Assembly: GCA_003508835.1 (NCBI GenBank) | Contig: PUFA01000003.1 | Location: forward strand, 7,789,501-7,853,500 | From: Eonycteris spelaea | Lineage: Eukaryota > Chordata > Mammalia > Chiroptera > Pteropodidae | DNA length: 64,000 nucleotides | Direction: 5' to 3' | Shown: piece after piece, positions 11,991-25,070 of the stretch | How the letters are laid out: the number at the start of each line of letters is the position of its first letter | How positions within the stretch are numbered: the first letter of the stretch is position 1 | Position numbers and translations under genes: made by a program | Notes under the pieces: model-generated | What the model was told of the DNA's origin: nothing | The model's input: only the letters and a program-made list of their open reading frames with translations | Databases searched by the model: none

Positions 11991-14130
11991 CATGCTTTAA
12001 GTATTCTGACTCAGTTTTCTAGTAATAACTTGTGATACTATATTGTATTATTGTAAGATATTCTAGAAGTTTCTGGAAACAATCTCTGGCACTAGAATAA
12101 TTTCTTTGCATTATGAAATAGGGCTATTCTTGAAAAAAATTTTTATATAATTATGAAAGCAATCATGGCATAAATATATTTATTATTGTAAATCGAAGTT
12201 TTACAGCTTATTTTATAACTATATTTTTATTTTATTTATAAAAATATAACTATATTTTTATTTACAGGTGGTTTAAGACACAAAATATTTCTGGAGGCTT
12301 TGAAGCAAATCATTGTGTAACAAGTCTCTGAGAATGTTTTCTATATTCTAACTGTGAACTGCTACCTTTGTCTATTTATATCTTAGGGGTAATTATTAAA
12401 TAAGGATTTAAAGATAGCATCATTTTTTTTTTTTTTTGGTCAAGGGAAAGGATAGAAAAACAGGTAGCAAAAAGAATGAGGCCTAAAAGTAATCTATTAC
12501 AATTTCAGAGATGTTCTTCTCATCCTTTAATGTGGTCTCTAGTAAACTCTTCAACACTACAAGCATATTCTGAAATAGTGTAAGAACTCCTAACCTTCAC
12601 TTAAACCATGACTCCTACTCCATCTCTCTACGCAACTACCAGAATGACATCCAGATAGTCACTATAAATGTAATCTTCAGAGATTAAATTTAAATTTTAA
12701 TGACATTGGGTTCTAATAAAGTGACAAGGAAGCGATTAAATATATCTTACCACAAAGTTAATAATTTACTATAAAAAAGACCCAAAAAGTTAAGGACTAA
12801 TTAAATGCACGATTTAGCATAGGATAAATCACTTGCTTCAAAGATAATGTATTAACTTCTTTCACAACCCTAATAATATGATTTTTTTAAAAAATTAACA
12901 TTTAATGTGTTTTTTAACTTGTGAAATCATACAAAGTTGCAAAAACAATATTTAGAAAATAGAAAAAAATATAAAAATATAAATAAAACCAACAGTAATA
13001 TCCTACAACTCAATGCTCAACTTTTTAAAATTTCTTAGATATTCTATCAAATACACATACATATCAAATAGATATGTATAAACACAAAGATACTTGATTC
13101 ATATTTAATAAAAAGTGTCTAATTATATACCTACATAATTTAACCTAATTACTATCATTTTTATTTTGTATATAAACTTTTATCATTTTTCATTATACCT
13201 AGGTAATTTCCATGGCATTTGTTAACTTAGAATTTACAGTTTAAATCAGTTGTTTTTATATCTGATTTTGTAGTTGTATCATATTTTACTTAACCATTTC
13301 CCAATTGAGTATTTATTGTTAAAGATCATTATCTGGGAAGTATTGGAATACTTGACATGGTGAGTGGCTGATAAAATACTGTTGAGAGACAAGCTTATTT
13401 TTAATTCAAATATAGGTGTGGCACTCTCTTTACCAAAGGACAGTAAGAGAAGAATTGGACAACTAATTCTCATTGTTCGCAGAATTATTTTCCTGGAGGA
13501 TTTTATTATTTAAGAATAAAACTAAGATTATATTTTCCATTTAATTCATACTTCATATCAAATAGCTTTTAATGAAAAAAACATGGGTAGAAAAAAAACT
13601 ATTTTATTCATTGTAATTTCCCAGAAAAAATATAGCTGGGCTTATTTTCCATAAGTTTGTTATATTTTCCAAAGTGTGTTTAATTTGAGAGCCAAATTGG
13701 CAAATTGATTCTAAATATTAAAATTTATGATAGAAATTTTCTCATTTGAAATAAATAGCTTGTAAATAGTTTTTCATTAGTCTTCTACATAGTCTTGAAA
13801 GATATTTTTCAGACATCTTTATTTCATATCACAGATAATAAAAATTATTAACCTAAGATTCTGAGAACTGTGGCACCCAGTAGCCTGGACTATATATAAG
13901 AAAAAAAATGAGTCTCTAGATCATTTTAAAAGGGAATGAGTAGGAAAGTTGAAGCAGGCAATCAAAAAAAACAAAACAAACAAAGTCAAAACAAACCCAA
14001 ACATTGCAGTTCAATTCAGAGTTAACTTGGAAGCCATAAGTAGTCAGCATGGTTTATGCCAGATAAATTTTTGTATCTACTTAGTGACCTTGTGGATTAA
14101 GAAGCTAACATGTCTTCTGGAATAACAGAT
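11990..14130. other. Unique AT-rich DNA, no supported features
   Basis: Several T-rich and A-rich runs occur (for example 15 T at 12423-12437). No exon or repeat body could be supported. Confidence 0.5.
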
Positions 14131-15230
14131 CTTATTGTTAGAGAGTAATGAGGCATTTCGAGAATATGTGCATTGACGTATGAATTCACCAGAAGAGTCA
14201 TCAAGAAAGGCCTGGGATTTCTTTTCCTGTATGCAGACCTTGTTTGTGGCTCACCTGCAAGATAGGGAATAAAATTTCTAAAATCTCAGTCTATCTAATT
14301 GCATAGACTTCAGAAGTTTGGCTTTTACTGATACCAGTGCTTTTACTTTTAACAATTAACTATTAGAAACAAAAGTTAAAGTCAGTTAAAATGTAGATAA
14401 ATATTAACATTGAATAAAAATCATCTAAAGAAAGAAATGCAGAAGTGAAAGAAAGAATAAAGGAAAGAAAATATCCTGATGAGGGACAGTCTTCTGACAA
14501 GAGCCTAACAACAAGCCCTTCAAAGGCTCTTTCTTGTAGAGACAGGACAAATAAAACCACTTATCAAAGTAGTCTTGACACTTTTCTATAAATCCAACTG
14601 GACCTGAATTTATGTGATGCTCCCCCTTCAAAAAAATGTTTTCTAGTGACATGAAGATTCAGAAACTGCTTCAACAGCAATAACTGGGATGGACGCTGTG
14701 TTGTAATAATTTCGATACACTTGACTAATGCAGTTATTTGCAATGAGGTTGGCTCAGTGCCCAAAGCAGTGAGCAAACAAATATAGCTTGACAATTGTTT
14801 CATGCCTTCCAAGACAGCCAGAAAGATTTTTGTTCAGTCCAGGGGGCCAGTGGTCACTGCTGCAGACTCTGGTCATCAACATCACCTCAGATATACTTTC
14901 AAAATAGTCTTTGTTAAATTCACCAATGTGCTTTATGTAAAAATGCTGGTGAGGCACGAGCGTTTTTAATCAAATTAGTATGCAACATAAGGCAGCTGTG
15001 TATTCAAATGGGTTTTTTAGCAATTTGGTTGTTTTCCTTATAATAACAGGAAAGAACATTTTGATTTTGAAGGTGACAGAGGCAATATTACCAGAATTAA
15101 ACAATCTGAATTAGCTTTTTCATGAAATGTAATATGTTTTATGCTTTTAGATGAAATGCTCCGGTGCTTTCAGATGAGCCTTCCACTGTCACAGTCAATG
15201 GCCAGGAACAGAATAAGCTCTGGAGGTAGG
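14130..15230. other. Non-repetitive block of mixed composition, possibly constrained
   Basis: The block is less AT-rich than its surroundings and has no recognisable repeat. Overlapping minus-strand frames (14425-14957) share stretches but shift frame repeatedly, so it is not an intact gene. A plus-strand segment at 15151-15225 is framed by splice-like signals (see findings). It could be a conserved non-coding element, a decayed gene copy or simply neutral DNA. Confidence 0.3.
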
Positions 15231-16448
15231 ATTATCCTCAAATTTAATTTTTTTTTTTTTTTGAGAAGAAGCTAATGGCAAATGTTTCTAGCAAACTTTA
15301 GGTTCATCTCTGTTATAACTAGAGAACCAAGACAGGATATTAAAAGAACAGATAAGTATAAAATTAGTAAACAAAGTTTGACATTTTGCTTCTTCTATGA
15401 ATTTAATGCTGAAAATGAATATAATCCCTAAAAGCATATACAGCATGCATGTCAGACAAAAGCTGCAAAATTTCATTTGTCGACTTAGGTAAATTCAGAA
15501 CTCTAGTACATAAGAGGGTAGCAAAATTACAGGTTTAAGTTATACCATGAGGATTTTTCACTGCAAAGTTTGCAATCAACGCTGATGAAACAAGCAAAGA
15601 AAGGCTCTTTTTATTATTTCTATACTTTATGTGGATTGGTATTCAAAAAAGAAGCACTCAGAGTCCAGGCATATCACTGCATAAAATGGAAAATTCCTGT
15701 TCATATTGCTCAAGAGGAAACAAAAGTCTTGAGAAGGATAAAAACATATATGTAGTGTATAAAGACTATTTGGAATTCTTGAAATGAAGAGCTTCCACAC
15801 CCATTTCTTACCGTTGAAAGTTAGCCTGTGTGGTTTTGAAAATGACAAGGAAGTTTCTCTGCTAGCCCCTCATAAACAAGTTGTTTCATTATATATAAGA
15901 ATCAGGATCTTTTGACTTCTTAGCAGCTAGGACTGCCTATTATTAATATGTATTTGGGTAGGAAGAAGGGCTGCTTAATTTTGAAATTTCTGATAGTGAT
16001 AAGCCATTTCTTTCCTGCATCTTTATGAACAGGACATTGCAAAGTCTTTCCCTAGAAGATCCATATACAGGAACTTTATAGCCTAAGGCTGGACAAATAG
16101 TGATTAATGTCAATGACTGCAACACAGTCCAGGACCCGTGTGATCTAGCTTCAAAAGGAATAATGTCTGCCTAATAGAATAATAAGTGCATGCACTGGGG
16201 ACCACATAGATGCTCTACAAATATTAGCAAGAGCAATGTGACTAAAGCAGGCTGCTAGTGTTCTGGATGAAAGGATTTTAAAGCCATCTGGTGTCTGGAC
16301 ATCAGCCTGAAAATCACAGGCTTCAATCCATAAGATAATCCATTCACGTAGTTCACCTACTGAGATGGCTTTCCCTACGGATTTGTTCCATTATCCCAAA
16401 TCGATCCTTGTAACCTGTGGAAAAGTCTAATGTCTCCTAGATACTAGT
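15230..16448. other. Unique DNA, no supported features
   Basis: The block contains a 15-T run at 15248-15262 and a 73-codon minus-strand frame without splice context. Nothing else is supported. Confidence 0.45.
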
Positions 16449-16473
16449 AAAAAAAAAAAAAAAAAAAAAAAAA
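16449..16473. repeat. Poly(A), 25 nt
   Basis: An uninterrupted run of 25 A. The sequence before it is not a retroelement 3' end that I recognise. Confidence 0.95.
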
Positions 16474-16724
16474 GCACTTATTATTTCATTAATGGGACAC
16501 ATTTATTACAGTGATTCTAATGGTTGAGGGCTCCATAGTTGGAAAAATAAACAAATTAAAGTGATAGTCTAAGATAGGTAATATTTTGTGATTAAATCCA
16601 TATTTTCTTCTTTATAAAAAAGACAAAAATGAATTAAGAATATACTCAGTCTTATGTTTTGTAAGAAAGGTAAATAACTATAAAATGAAAGTGTTCATGG
16701 ATAAAAATAATATTCAAGGGGGAT

Positions 16725-16880
16725 TTCAAGTCAGTCAACATTTACTGACAATATATAAGTAGAGATGAAATTTAGCTATAGCAGTCTCTGCCTTCAAAGA
16801 TTAGAGTCAAAAAGAGATAAAAAAAAATACATAAGTGAAACAACCTACATGTATACAGTTAAACCAGTGCCAAAAATAGC
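16725..16880 (-). repeat. L2 3'-region fragment
   Basis: 'gtcaacatttactgac' then 'cagtctctgccttcaaaga' corresponds to the reverse complement of the L2 3' end. Moderately diverged. Confidence 0.5.
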
Positions 16881-17555
16881 AAAATAAATGTTTAGTGTTT
16901 CAAAAGGTATCTGTATTTTAAATTACATAATTTAAAATGCAATTGAGTTATTTAAACTTATTTGGATAACATTTTATAGCAATGTTTAGTTTTAAAATTG
17001 TATTTGTTTCTTTAGAAGAGTACTTTGTCTGCTGTATATCAATAATAAACATATAAGTCTTTAAGATGTCATTGTAAAAATATGATTTTAAATTAAAATA
17101 CTAATTTGGTACACTATTTACATTATAAAACTTGAAATATGATACCAGAATGTGTGTGTCCTTTGGAACCAGAACATCAGAACAAGGTACCTGTTGCTTT
17201 TCCTTGCTCTTTACATGTAGTTACTCACATTCTTCTGCCCAGTAAAAATATAGCCCTTTCTATGATCATTACCAAGTTCGGCCTTCCCAATTTAGATGAG
17301 CCATCATGAGCTGAATCCAGTTTGCACCAGTTATTCTCATAACCTATGTCTTCAAATCAAATAAATGACAATAATTAAATATTTTTCATGTACCTTTCAC
17401 TTTCTATTGTTTGTGAGAGTTCTCTAATGCTTAACGTGAAAAGGTTCTGCCTACAGAATGAGGCTAAAAGTTCCATGATGGAAGGACACAGACTTCTAAC
17501 TATCATGAATTCCTCCTACCACCAATTTATGTGCACCTGCTAAAGAGATAGGTTT
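16880..17555. other. Unique AT-rich DNA, no supported features
   Basis: No repeat or exon recognised. Confidence 0.45.
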
Positions 17556-17830
17556 ACTACGAGAACTCAAGAATGCTTGTTAAATAAATAGAATAAAGAC
17601 ATTGCCTTCTTGGGCACTTATGTTTGTGCTACTCACTACATGTGATTAAAGTGTCATTACCACCATTATCTGGCTTCTGCCTTTATCTAGGTGGAGAGAA
17701 AAGGGATGAGAAGGAGTCAGTTTACTTATTTATAGTCATCAAGCAAAGATATACGGAATACCATCTGTGTGCCAGGAAAGAGGTCAAGTTAAAAGTTATT
17801 CCTGTTCTCAGGACCTTATAATCATAAATG
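17555..17830. repeat. L2/MIR-type fragments
   Basis: At 17560-17600 'gaatgcttgttaaataaat' is a forward L2/MIR-like 3' end. At 17685-17825 'ccatctgtgtgccagg' followed by 'attcctgttctcaggacc' is a reverse-oriented L2 end. Confidence 0.5.
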
Positions 17831-18440
17831 CACCCAAGGACTTTCTTAACTTTTAAGAATTACTACAAGCTATTTTTTGATTCTACTTCCCCCTGCCCCA
17901 AACTTTTTATCAGTTTGTCTCTGAGATGGTCATCAAATGTGGTTTCAAACTTATGAATTGGAGTTGACAAATCATTTAAATGGTTACCAACTATCATTGG
18001 TGAAAAAAAATGTCTAAATGTGGCAGAGCATAAAATCACTATTGTTAAATGTGATTTTCATAGCCTTCTTGGAATGAAAAGAGAAGCCGGGAAGGTGGGG
18101 CAAAATTGGATATAATAATAATAGATTTTGAGATAATCATAATAATCATAAATTAGCTAAAAGTGAGATTAGAGAATCTTGAGAGTTTTCCCTGAGGAGA
18201 AACGAGCATAGATTCAGAAACTTTGATATTTAAAAAATGCAAATTTGACAGTAAATAAATAAATAAGCAAACAGGCTAAAACATATTTCTCATTCAGCCG
18301 TGCAGTCACAATCAGGAGCGAAAAGCATTCAAATGACTGACCTTGGGGGACTATGAGAAAACTTAGTTTAGATTGAAAGGATCAGCTGAACAAAGCTGGA
18401 CTTTATTTTAATAAAGCACACAGCAGCACGGGCCTTCAAG
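17830..18440. other. Unique AT-rich DNA, no supported features
   Basis: The block contains short ATA/ATC-rich stretches near 18111-18150 and nothing else recognised. Confidence 0.45.
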
Positions 18441-18590
18441 GCAAAGTCATTTCATTTATTTGGTTCTCAGTTTACACCTACTTAAAATGGGGCTATTCAT
18501 GTCTGAGCTTCAAAGGGTTGTTATAAATACTAAATGAAACACTGTTTATGAGGCACTTAGAACAATAATGTCTTATAAAACACTGTTCTG
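18440..18590 (+). repeat. MIR SINE fragment
   Basis: 'ttctcagtttacacc' then 'ttaaaatggggctattcatg' then 'agggttgttataaatactaa' follows MIR order. Confidence 0.65.
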
Positions 18591-18624
18591 TTAAATCTGG
18601 AAAGATCTTTATGAATCATCCAGC

Positions 18625-18780
18625 CCAGGGTTTTTCAAACAGCTGGTTGTATCTCATTTAGAGTTATATCAATTTAGAAGGACCTAACTAGCATTTAAAA
18701 AAATAAAACTGTGAAGAACAGAAGAGACTAGAAAATGGTGTGTGTTACACATGAACAACAAAAATAGTGAACTGTACACA
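18625..18780 (+). mobile_element. hAT (Charlie-type) DNA-transposon fragment
   Basis: 'cagggtttttcaaac' resembles a hAT terminal repeat. It is followed by a degraded body with 'atatcaatttag' and 'ctagcatttaaaaaaataaa', as in old Charlie-related elements. Confidence 0.45.
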
Positions 18781-19345
18781 GTATTGTAAAGACTTGTTAT
18801 GTCAATTTCCATTCCTGGCTATATCCCAAAGAAATGAAAACGTGTACACAAAAGCATGAATGTTGATAGCAGCATTATTCAGAAGAGCTGGGAGGTGGAA
18901 ACAGCCCAAATGCCCATCAACTGATGACTGGATAAACAAAATATGATCTATCCATACAATGGAATAGAAATCAGCGATTAAAAGGTATGAAGAAGTAAAA
19001 TATGACTCAACATGGATTAACCTAGAAAACCCTATGCTAAATTAAAGGACTTAGCCAGAATGTGTGATTTCATTTAAATGAAATGTCCAGAACAGGAAAA
19101 TCTGTAGGGCGTAGATTGCAGGTTGCCTGGGGCTGGGGCCAGGGAAAACAGGGCATGGCTGTTAGTGAGTACAGGGTTTCTTTTTGCAGTGATAAAAAGG
19201 TTCTAAAATCAGATAAGGATGATGGTTATATGACTCTGTGACTAGACAAAAAACCCACTGAATATACTCGAAAAAGGTGAACTTTATAATATGTGAATTT
19301 TATCTCAATAAAGCTATTATTAAAAACAAAACAAAAAAAGAACTA
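18780..19345 (+). mobile_element. LINE-1 3' end (older L1M type), 5'-truncated
   Basis: 'ccaaatgcccatcaactgatg' lies in a block with 'ccatacaatggaata', 'ggttgcctggggctgggg' and a final 'tatctcaataaagctatta' plus A-rich tail. This is the 3' UTR of an old mammalian L1. A short stretch of ORF2 end may be included at the start. Confidence 0.85.
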
Positions 19346-19942
19346 TTTTGTGTAACTTTGTATACATGGATCTTTTGATACAGTGCATCCCTTATTTGAT
19401 AGAAAAGGAACTCCCCCCACCATAAGGAAATTGTGTTACTTAGCTATAGACTTGGTGTACCCAATATAAAAATAAGTACAAATTTTCTTTTTCTTTTAGG
19501 GAACTGGAGAACTTATTAAAACACTGAGTTAAACATACACACACACACGTTTTAAAAAGATGAAGGTTTTTAAAGGAAAGCAATTACTGACCTACAATTT
19601 CTTCACCAATATGTGGTTGTTCTTATCCCTGGTCACCATCTTTATATTTTACATTTTTTTTCCAAGAGAAAATCCTACACTTTTGAATCTCACCTAATAA
19701 TATATGTCTTGTTTTTGCTTTTGTTTTAGAACAGTAGCTATATAACATTGTTCAGTATCCCTGAGTTCCTAGATATGGTTATTTGAAGAACTTCTAAGAT
19801 CATGCCCAAATATTAGCACAGTTTTCAAAAAAAGATATGAGATAAAGGAAATATTAATCAGGATATTTTATGACACAGAAAAGGTGACTTTTTACCATCA
19901 TTGTTTTATTTTGAAAAGTAAAACCTATTATATATTGATCAT

Positions 19943-20041
19943 GGGGAAAAAAGATGGAAAAGAGGGAGGAAAAAGGAAGGGAAGGAGAGTGGGATGAAGA
20001 AAAAGTGAAAGAGGAAGGGAAAATTTGGAGAAAAAGGATAC
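19943..20041. repeat. Purine-rich (GA-rich) low-complexity tract
   Basis: About 100 nt of almost pure A and G with only a handful of pyrimidines, including 'gagggaggaaaaaggaaggg'. Confidence 0.9.
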
Positions 20042-20324
20042 ATTAAAACTAAGCACTAAGAATTGAATTTTTATTAGGGAAGGAAACTGATGATTACACA
20101 GGATTTAGTATTGTAGTCATTGAAAAGAATTGTACACAAAATTTGTAATGATAGCTCAGATGATACTGTGCTTGGTATCAATAAGAATAATTTTTAGAAA
20201 CTTACAGGCAGGAGATCGTGGGATACTAAATTTTGATGAAATAAATGTACAACTAAACTGGGGCAAGGTCCACCCTTTAGACTTAGAATTAGTAAGTAAA
20301 GCTCTAGGTCTTTTATTGAGCTCC

Positions 20325-20372
20325 TATGTTTTGTTTTGTAATTGTTTCTATGTTTTGTTTTGTGATTGTTTC
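20325..20372. repeat. Tandem duplication, two 24-bp units
   Basis: The unit tatgttttgttttgtaattg... is repeated head to tail with one A/G difference. It gives a repeated YVLFC-type peptide in one plus frame, which I do not consider coding. Confidence 0.9.
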
Positions 20373-20479
20373 TTTTGAGGGCGGTATCACAGCTCCGACT
20401 TCAAAAAATATTTGTCAATCTCTGTCTTTAGACACTTAGCATAAGTTGTCATAGGATATAAAAGGCATAATTTAAATAC

Positions 20480-20950
20480 TATAATTGTCTTTGTAAAAGA
20501 CTGCATACTGTACGTTTGTATACTTCCAACTACATGACATTCTTGAAATGGCAAAACTATAAATAAAGTAAAATGATCAATGGTTGCAAGCATTAGGGGG
20601 AAAGAGAGATGAATATGCAGAGTACAGAGGAATTTTAAGGCAATGAAACTACTTTGTATCATACTATAATAGTCAATACATTTGTCTTTATACACTTGTC
20701 AAAACCCACAGAACGTATAACACTAAGAGTGAACTCTAATGCAAACTATAGACTTTGGGTGATGATGATGTGTCAGTGTAAGCTCATCACTTGCAATAAA
20801 TGTACCACTATAGTATGGGATGTTGATTGATAGTGAGGTAGGTTGTGCATTTGTGGAGCTGGGGGTATATGGGAATTCTGTACTTTCTGCTGTTTTTGTT
20901 GTGAACCTAAAATTGATGTAAAAATAAAGTTTATTAATTTTTTTTTAAAA
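20480..20950 (+). mobile_element. LINE-1 3' end (L1MB/L1MC-like), 5'-truncated
   Basis: Marker text includes 'ccaactacatgacattctt', 'gcaatgaaactactttg', 'acactaagagtgaactct', 'actttgggtgatgatgatg' and a terminal 'aaaaataaagtttatt'. These occur in the order of older L1M 3' UTRs. Confidence 0.9.
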
Positions 20951-23900
20951 AGAGGCTGAGATGTTGGAGGAGAAACTAGCTAAGACTTCAGAATTTTTTA
21001 ATTAGAGAGGGATGTGTATCAAAAGATTAATAGAACTTGTGTCATTTCTCTGGAAACCAAGAGAATCATTAGAAGCAAGAATGGGTTTTTTCATGAAATA
21101 AACAGATACTGGGAAGAGCTGAAAAGAATTCACTCTTCTTCAAGGCCTTCTATTTGGAGAAATAAATTTCCTTTAGTTTATGACTTTGTTGTTTCCAACA
21201 CAAAACAATGTTTTGGAGAAATATGTTTACTTTTAAAAAATCATCTGAAAAGTTAAGTAGCAAGCATGCAATTTGCCACTGGTAAAAACAGGTTGAGAAA
21301 GAATTTAAGGGCCCACTTTCATTCTTATTAATGGGCCCAAGTCCATTCTCTATTTGTAAACATAAAGGACGGACAGTGACAAGAGGGCTTCAGCGTACAA
21401 CTAGAAGAGGCTAGTACTGACTGGCATGTGGCCTCAGGTAGGAAACATAAAACAAGACCTCCCTTTATGAAAAGAGTAGGAGTTTTTTCCTAAAGTGGAT
21501 TGGTGGTGATGTTTTAAACTGAGAGATCTTTAAAAGACAGTTGGAGTGTGCAGGGTACACTCAAACCAGAGGATGGAGAAGCATGACAAAAATATAAAGA
21601 TTATCTATAGGGATAGCTTTTGTTCTAAAACCAACTGAATATCTCTTCTTTTGGGAAGTTATAAGGATACGTAGAAGTAAGCTAGGACTTTTATACTTGT
21701 TTTTCATGCATAAAATACTTTTCTGAGATTGTAGATCATTCAGTAAAGAACTCTGTATATACACTTTGTAGTTGTAGCCTAAAATGTGAGGGCACCTACC
21801 AATGAAAGGAAGAAGCAGATAACCCCCAGGTGTGGACTACAGCTCTTGAGTCCTTTGTGAATATGAATATGGTCAATGACAGAGATCCACAGACCAGGAA
21901 GCACCATCAGAGGCTGAAGCACTAGACAGAAATTGTAAACCTCCTGATTGCTCCACAAATTGCAAAAATAACCCATTTAGAAGAAAAATGTGAGTTACAT
22001 GTAGAGATTACACAGAAAAAAAAAAATATCGTAAACTGCAGTTTCATGGGAATAAGGCAATATTTCCAGGCACAGTCCCCAAAGGGTGTTCCAAGTCTTT
22101 GATAGTTGAAACAAAGGTGTTGGTAAAAGCAAAATGCCAAGAATTTTGTCAGAAGTGAGTTTATGTTTTACTTGTAAATTCTAAATATTCAGGCTTTCTT
22201 ATAGTTTAATAATGTGGAAACTGACTGAAGTATGCTTAAGTATAGATGTACAGAACTGAATGAAAAAAGTTAAAATTTTCTGAGAAAAAATGCAGAATTC
22301 CTCATTTCCAATGACGTTTAAATCACTGATTTTAACAGTTAAATATAGCATATTAACATATAGTTATTTAAGAATATAATAGAGCAAATCATAAAATAAC
22401 TATCCATTAATCTTTGCATGATAGTGCACACTCTATTTAACCATTCATTCTACTTCCATAGAAAAACTCTTTAAATGGAAAATTTTAAATATTAAATCTC
22501 AGCATGAATTACATTGGAGATGAGGCAAGTGTGTGGTTAGGATGAGAAAATGAAGCCCAACCAGACCCTCACAAAATGGTTTATTTTTTTAAAGTAAATA
22601 AAGTAAATTATTTTGTTTAAAGTAAGATCATATGGGTAGACGTTCAAATAGATGACCAAATAAAAGTGATACTTTATATGATCTATAAATTGTAGGTCAA
22701 TATTGTTGATGCATTTCTTTACAGACATTCAAGATTTGCCATGGTGAACATCTATAGAGAATTATATCAGAATATTATGTCTCAATTTAGTGGAAATCTC
22801 TAATTCAAATCACATATCACATACCCAGCTCTCTCCTGGAAAAGTAATTCAGACACATTATCCCTTTTGAAACAATATTTTGAGTGTAAAGTTAATTAGA
22901 TTTATCTTGCTTTGATTTTTGTTGCTGTGAAATAGTTAAGGAAATGATGGTAGACATAAATCCCCAAGCGTGTGATCACGAGGTAAAGGTAATGAAATAA
23001 ATTCAAGGGTAAAGGAGGATTAAAAAAAGAAGAAGAAGTCTACTAGCTGGTACCTTATGTATGGACACTGTCCATATGTTTTCATCTCTTTTATCCCCCC
23101 ATCTAGCACAGCAGATGCTCTAAAATGAAATAATAAAGGTGAAGACAATGGCCATTAGAAATATAAATATTTTGTTAGGTCAGGGGACTGGCAAAAAAAC
23201 ACATAAGAACATGATCTGGCTATGTATTAAAAGGGCAATAAAAACAGTAAGAGATTCAAATTGTTAAAATAATGAAAGGGAAAAAAAACTGTAAAAAAAA
23301 ATTTAACTGCTTCAAATTTAAATTAATTCTGATTAATAAAGACAAATGCAAAAGAAAACATGGCACAAATTCATAGAAACACAGTGCAGGTAGAACAGGA
23401 GTTATTATCAACAAAGCTCCATATATATGGGCATTAATCATCAGATCAATTAGGAAAGAGGATTAGAAAATAAACAGCTATACTGTAAGATGGAGAAGAA
23501 AAATTGTACGTGCTCCATCAATATTTGTTTAATTATAGTGAAATATTGAATGAAGAGGTTTATACAGTGATCAGCAAACAGGCTGGAGTTAAATGACTTC
23601 TTCACCACCGCCTTTTAGGGGAAAGTATTTGAAAACTGTTGATCAGAGTAAAATAGTCATGGTCACGGTAGAAGGAGAGAATAAGTTAGCATGTAGACAT
23701 TTGATTCAAAACCAAGAAGAGCTGTTTATATATTAAAATTACAAGAATAGGAAAATCAGCTGTCTGTTTAAAAATCAAGGAGTCTTTGCAATATATTAAG
23801 GGCTTTTAAGTTTTTAAATAAAAATAATTTGGAAAAGTAAAAATATTTATGTTTCTTTAAAGAGGTAAAAAAAAAAAATTTGGACTTGGTTCTTGGTTGC

Positions 23901-24860
23901 CTGGGAAGATACCAGAAGAAGTAATCAATCAAATTTTAATCACCTGGAAAAGTGTGGGTTCTATGAAACACTAACATGGTTTTCTGAATAGCAAATCATG
24001 CCAGACCCATTTAATCTTGTTCTGTGATAGCATTACAGGGCACAGAGACAAGGAAAAATGATAGTGACAATCTATCTTATTTTCAGGAGGTCTTGAAATC
24101 TGCTCTTTGTCAAATTTTCATTGATAAATTTGGAAAAAAATATGACTTTAACCACATTATTTTTAGGTGGGTAGATGCACAACATGCTTGAGTGTTCAAT
24201 TAAAGGGATAACTGAAGTTTCAATTTCAAGTTGCACTAATATTCTGATGTAGCTCCCAGGAACTGGTCCTGGGGGTCATCTAGTCAACTGCTATTAGATG
24301 ACCTGCATGAGTAATTTAGTGTGCTCACCAACTCTCTAGTAATTATAAATTTATTTAGTCAGTATAAGCAAGAGATAAAAATCGAAAGGATGAAATAATA
24401 TAAACATACAAAACAGATACTTGGAAGATATTTATCTTATTAGGATATTAATCAACAATGTGATGCTACCATGAAAATTGCCAGCACTCCATAGGAAAGT
24501 CTTAAAAGGAGTAAAACATATAAGGACTTAAAACAAACAAACAAACAAACAAACAAAAACCTTTTGGCCTTTTCTTTGTTTTAGGTAATCACAAACTGGA
24601 TACTTGTTTCCACTTTTAGTCACTAATATTTTTTAATGAATTCAAAGATAAAATTTGCAAATGTTCTGCCTTGTGTATGTATTACATTTGTAATCAGAGG
24701 ATTCAAGCTACATTTTTGAAAACATGGTTAAAAAGCAAGCAAACACAAATAATTTAGAAAAAATAAGAGAAAATCCACCCCCCCCAAAAGCATTTCTAGC
24801 AATTAAAAGACATTGAAGATTATGCCCATAAGGAATTAAAAAATGAGGAGAGTTATTTTG
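20950..24860. other. Unique AT-rich DNA, no supported genes
   Basis: Two overlapping minus-strand frames at 21779-22140 lack a consistent splice structure. There is an (AAAC)n tract at 24530-24557 and GAAGAA runs at 23020-23040. No larger repeat was recognised. Confidence 0.45.
24530..24557. repeat. (AAAC)n simple repeat
   Basis: About six AAAC units head to tail. Confidence 0.95.
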
Positions 24861-24864
24861 CCCA

Positions 24865-25070
24865 TGGTCAACAAACATTTATGGAGATATACTATGTGAT
24901 ATCCCATATATCTATTTCTAGCCATATATCTAGCCACATAATCTTCACGGTAACTCTCTACAGTGAAATAGGAAAGAAACTGGACAAAACAGGTCAGCTG
25001 GGTGACTTTCCCAGGGTCTTATCAGACACAGAATTCATACTCGAATTTGTATTGGCTTCACATGTCCCTA
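24865..25070 (-). repeat. MIR SINE
   Basis: The reverse-strand MIR order is visible: 'caacaaacatttatgg', 'cataatcttcacggtaact', 'gtgactttcccagggtc'. Diverged. Confidence 0.6.

Larger units (their letters stand above)
19345..20480. other. Unique DNA including a purine tract and a 24-bp tandem duplication
   Basis: No transposon body was recognised. The notable structures at 19943-20041 and 20325-20372 are listed separately. Confidence 0.5.

Noticed and set aside
12751..12768. 18-nt minus-strand micro-exon candidate, phase-compatible with 35225-35250
   Set aside because: Too short to separate from chance and more than 22 kb away.
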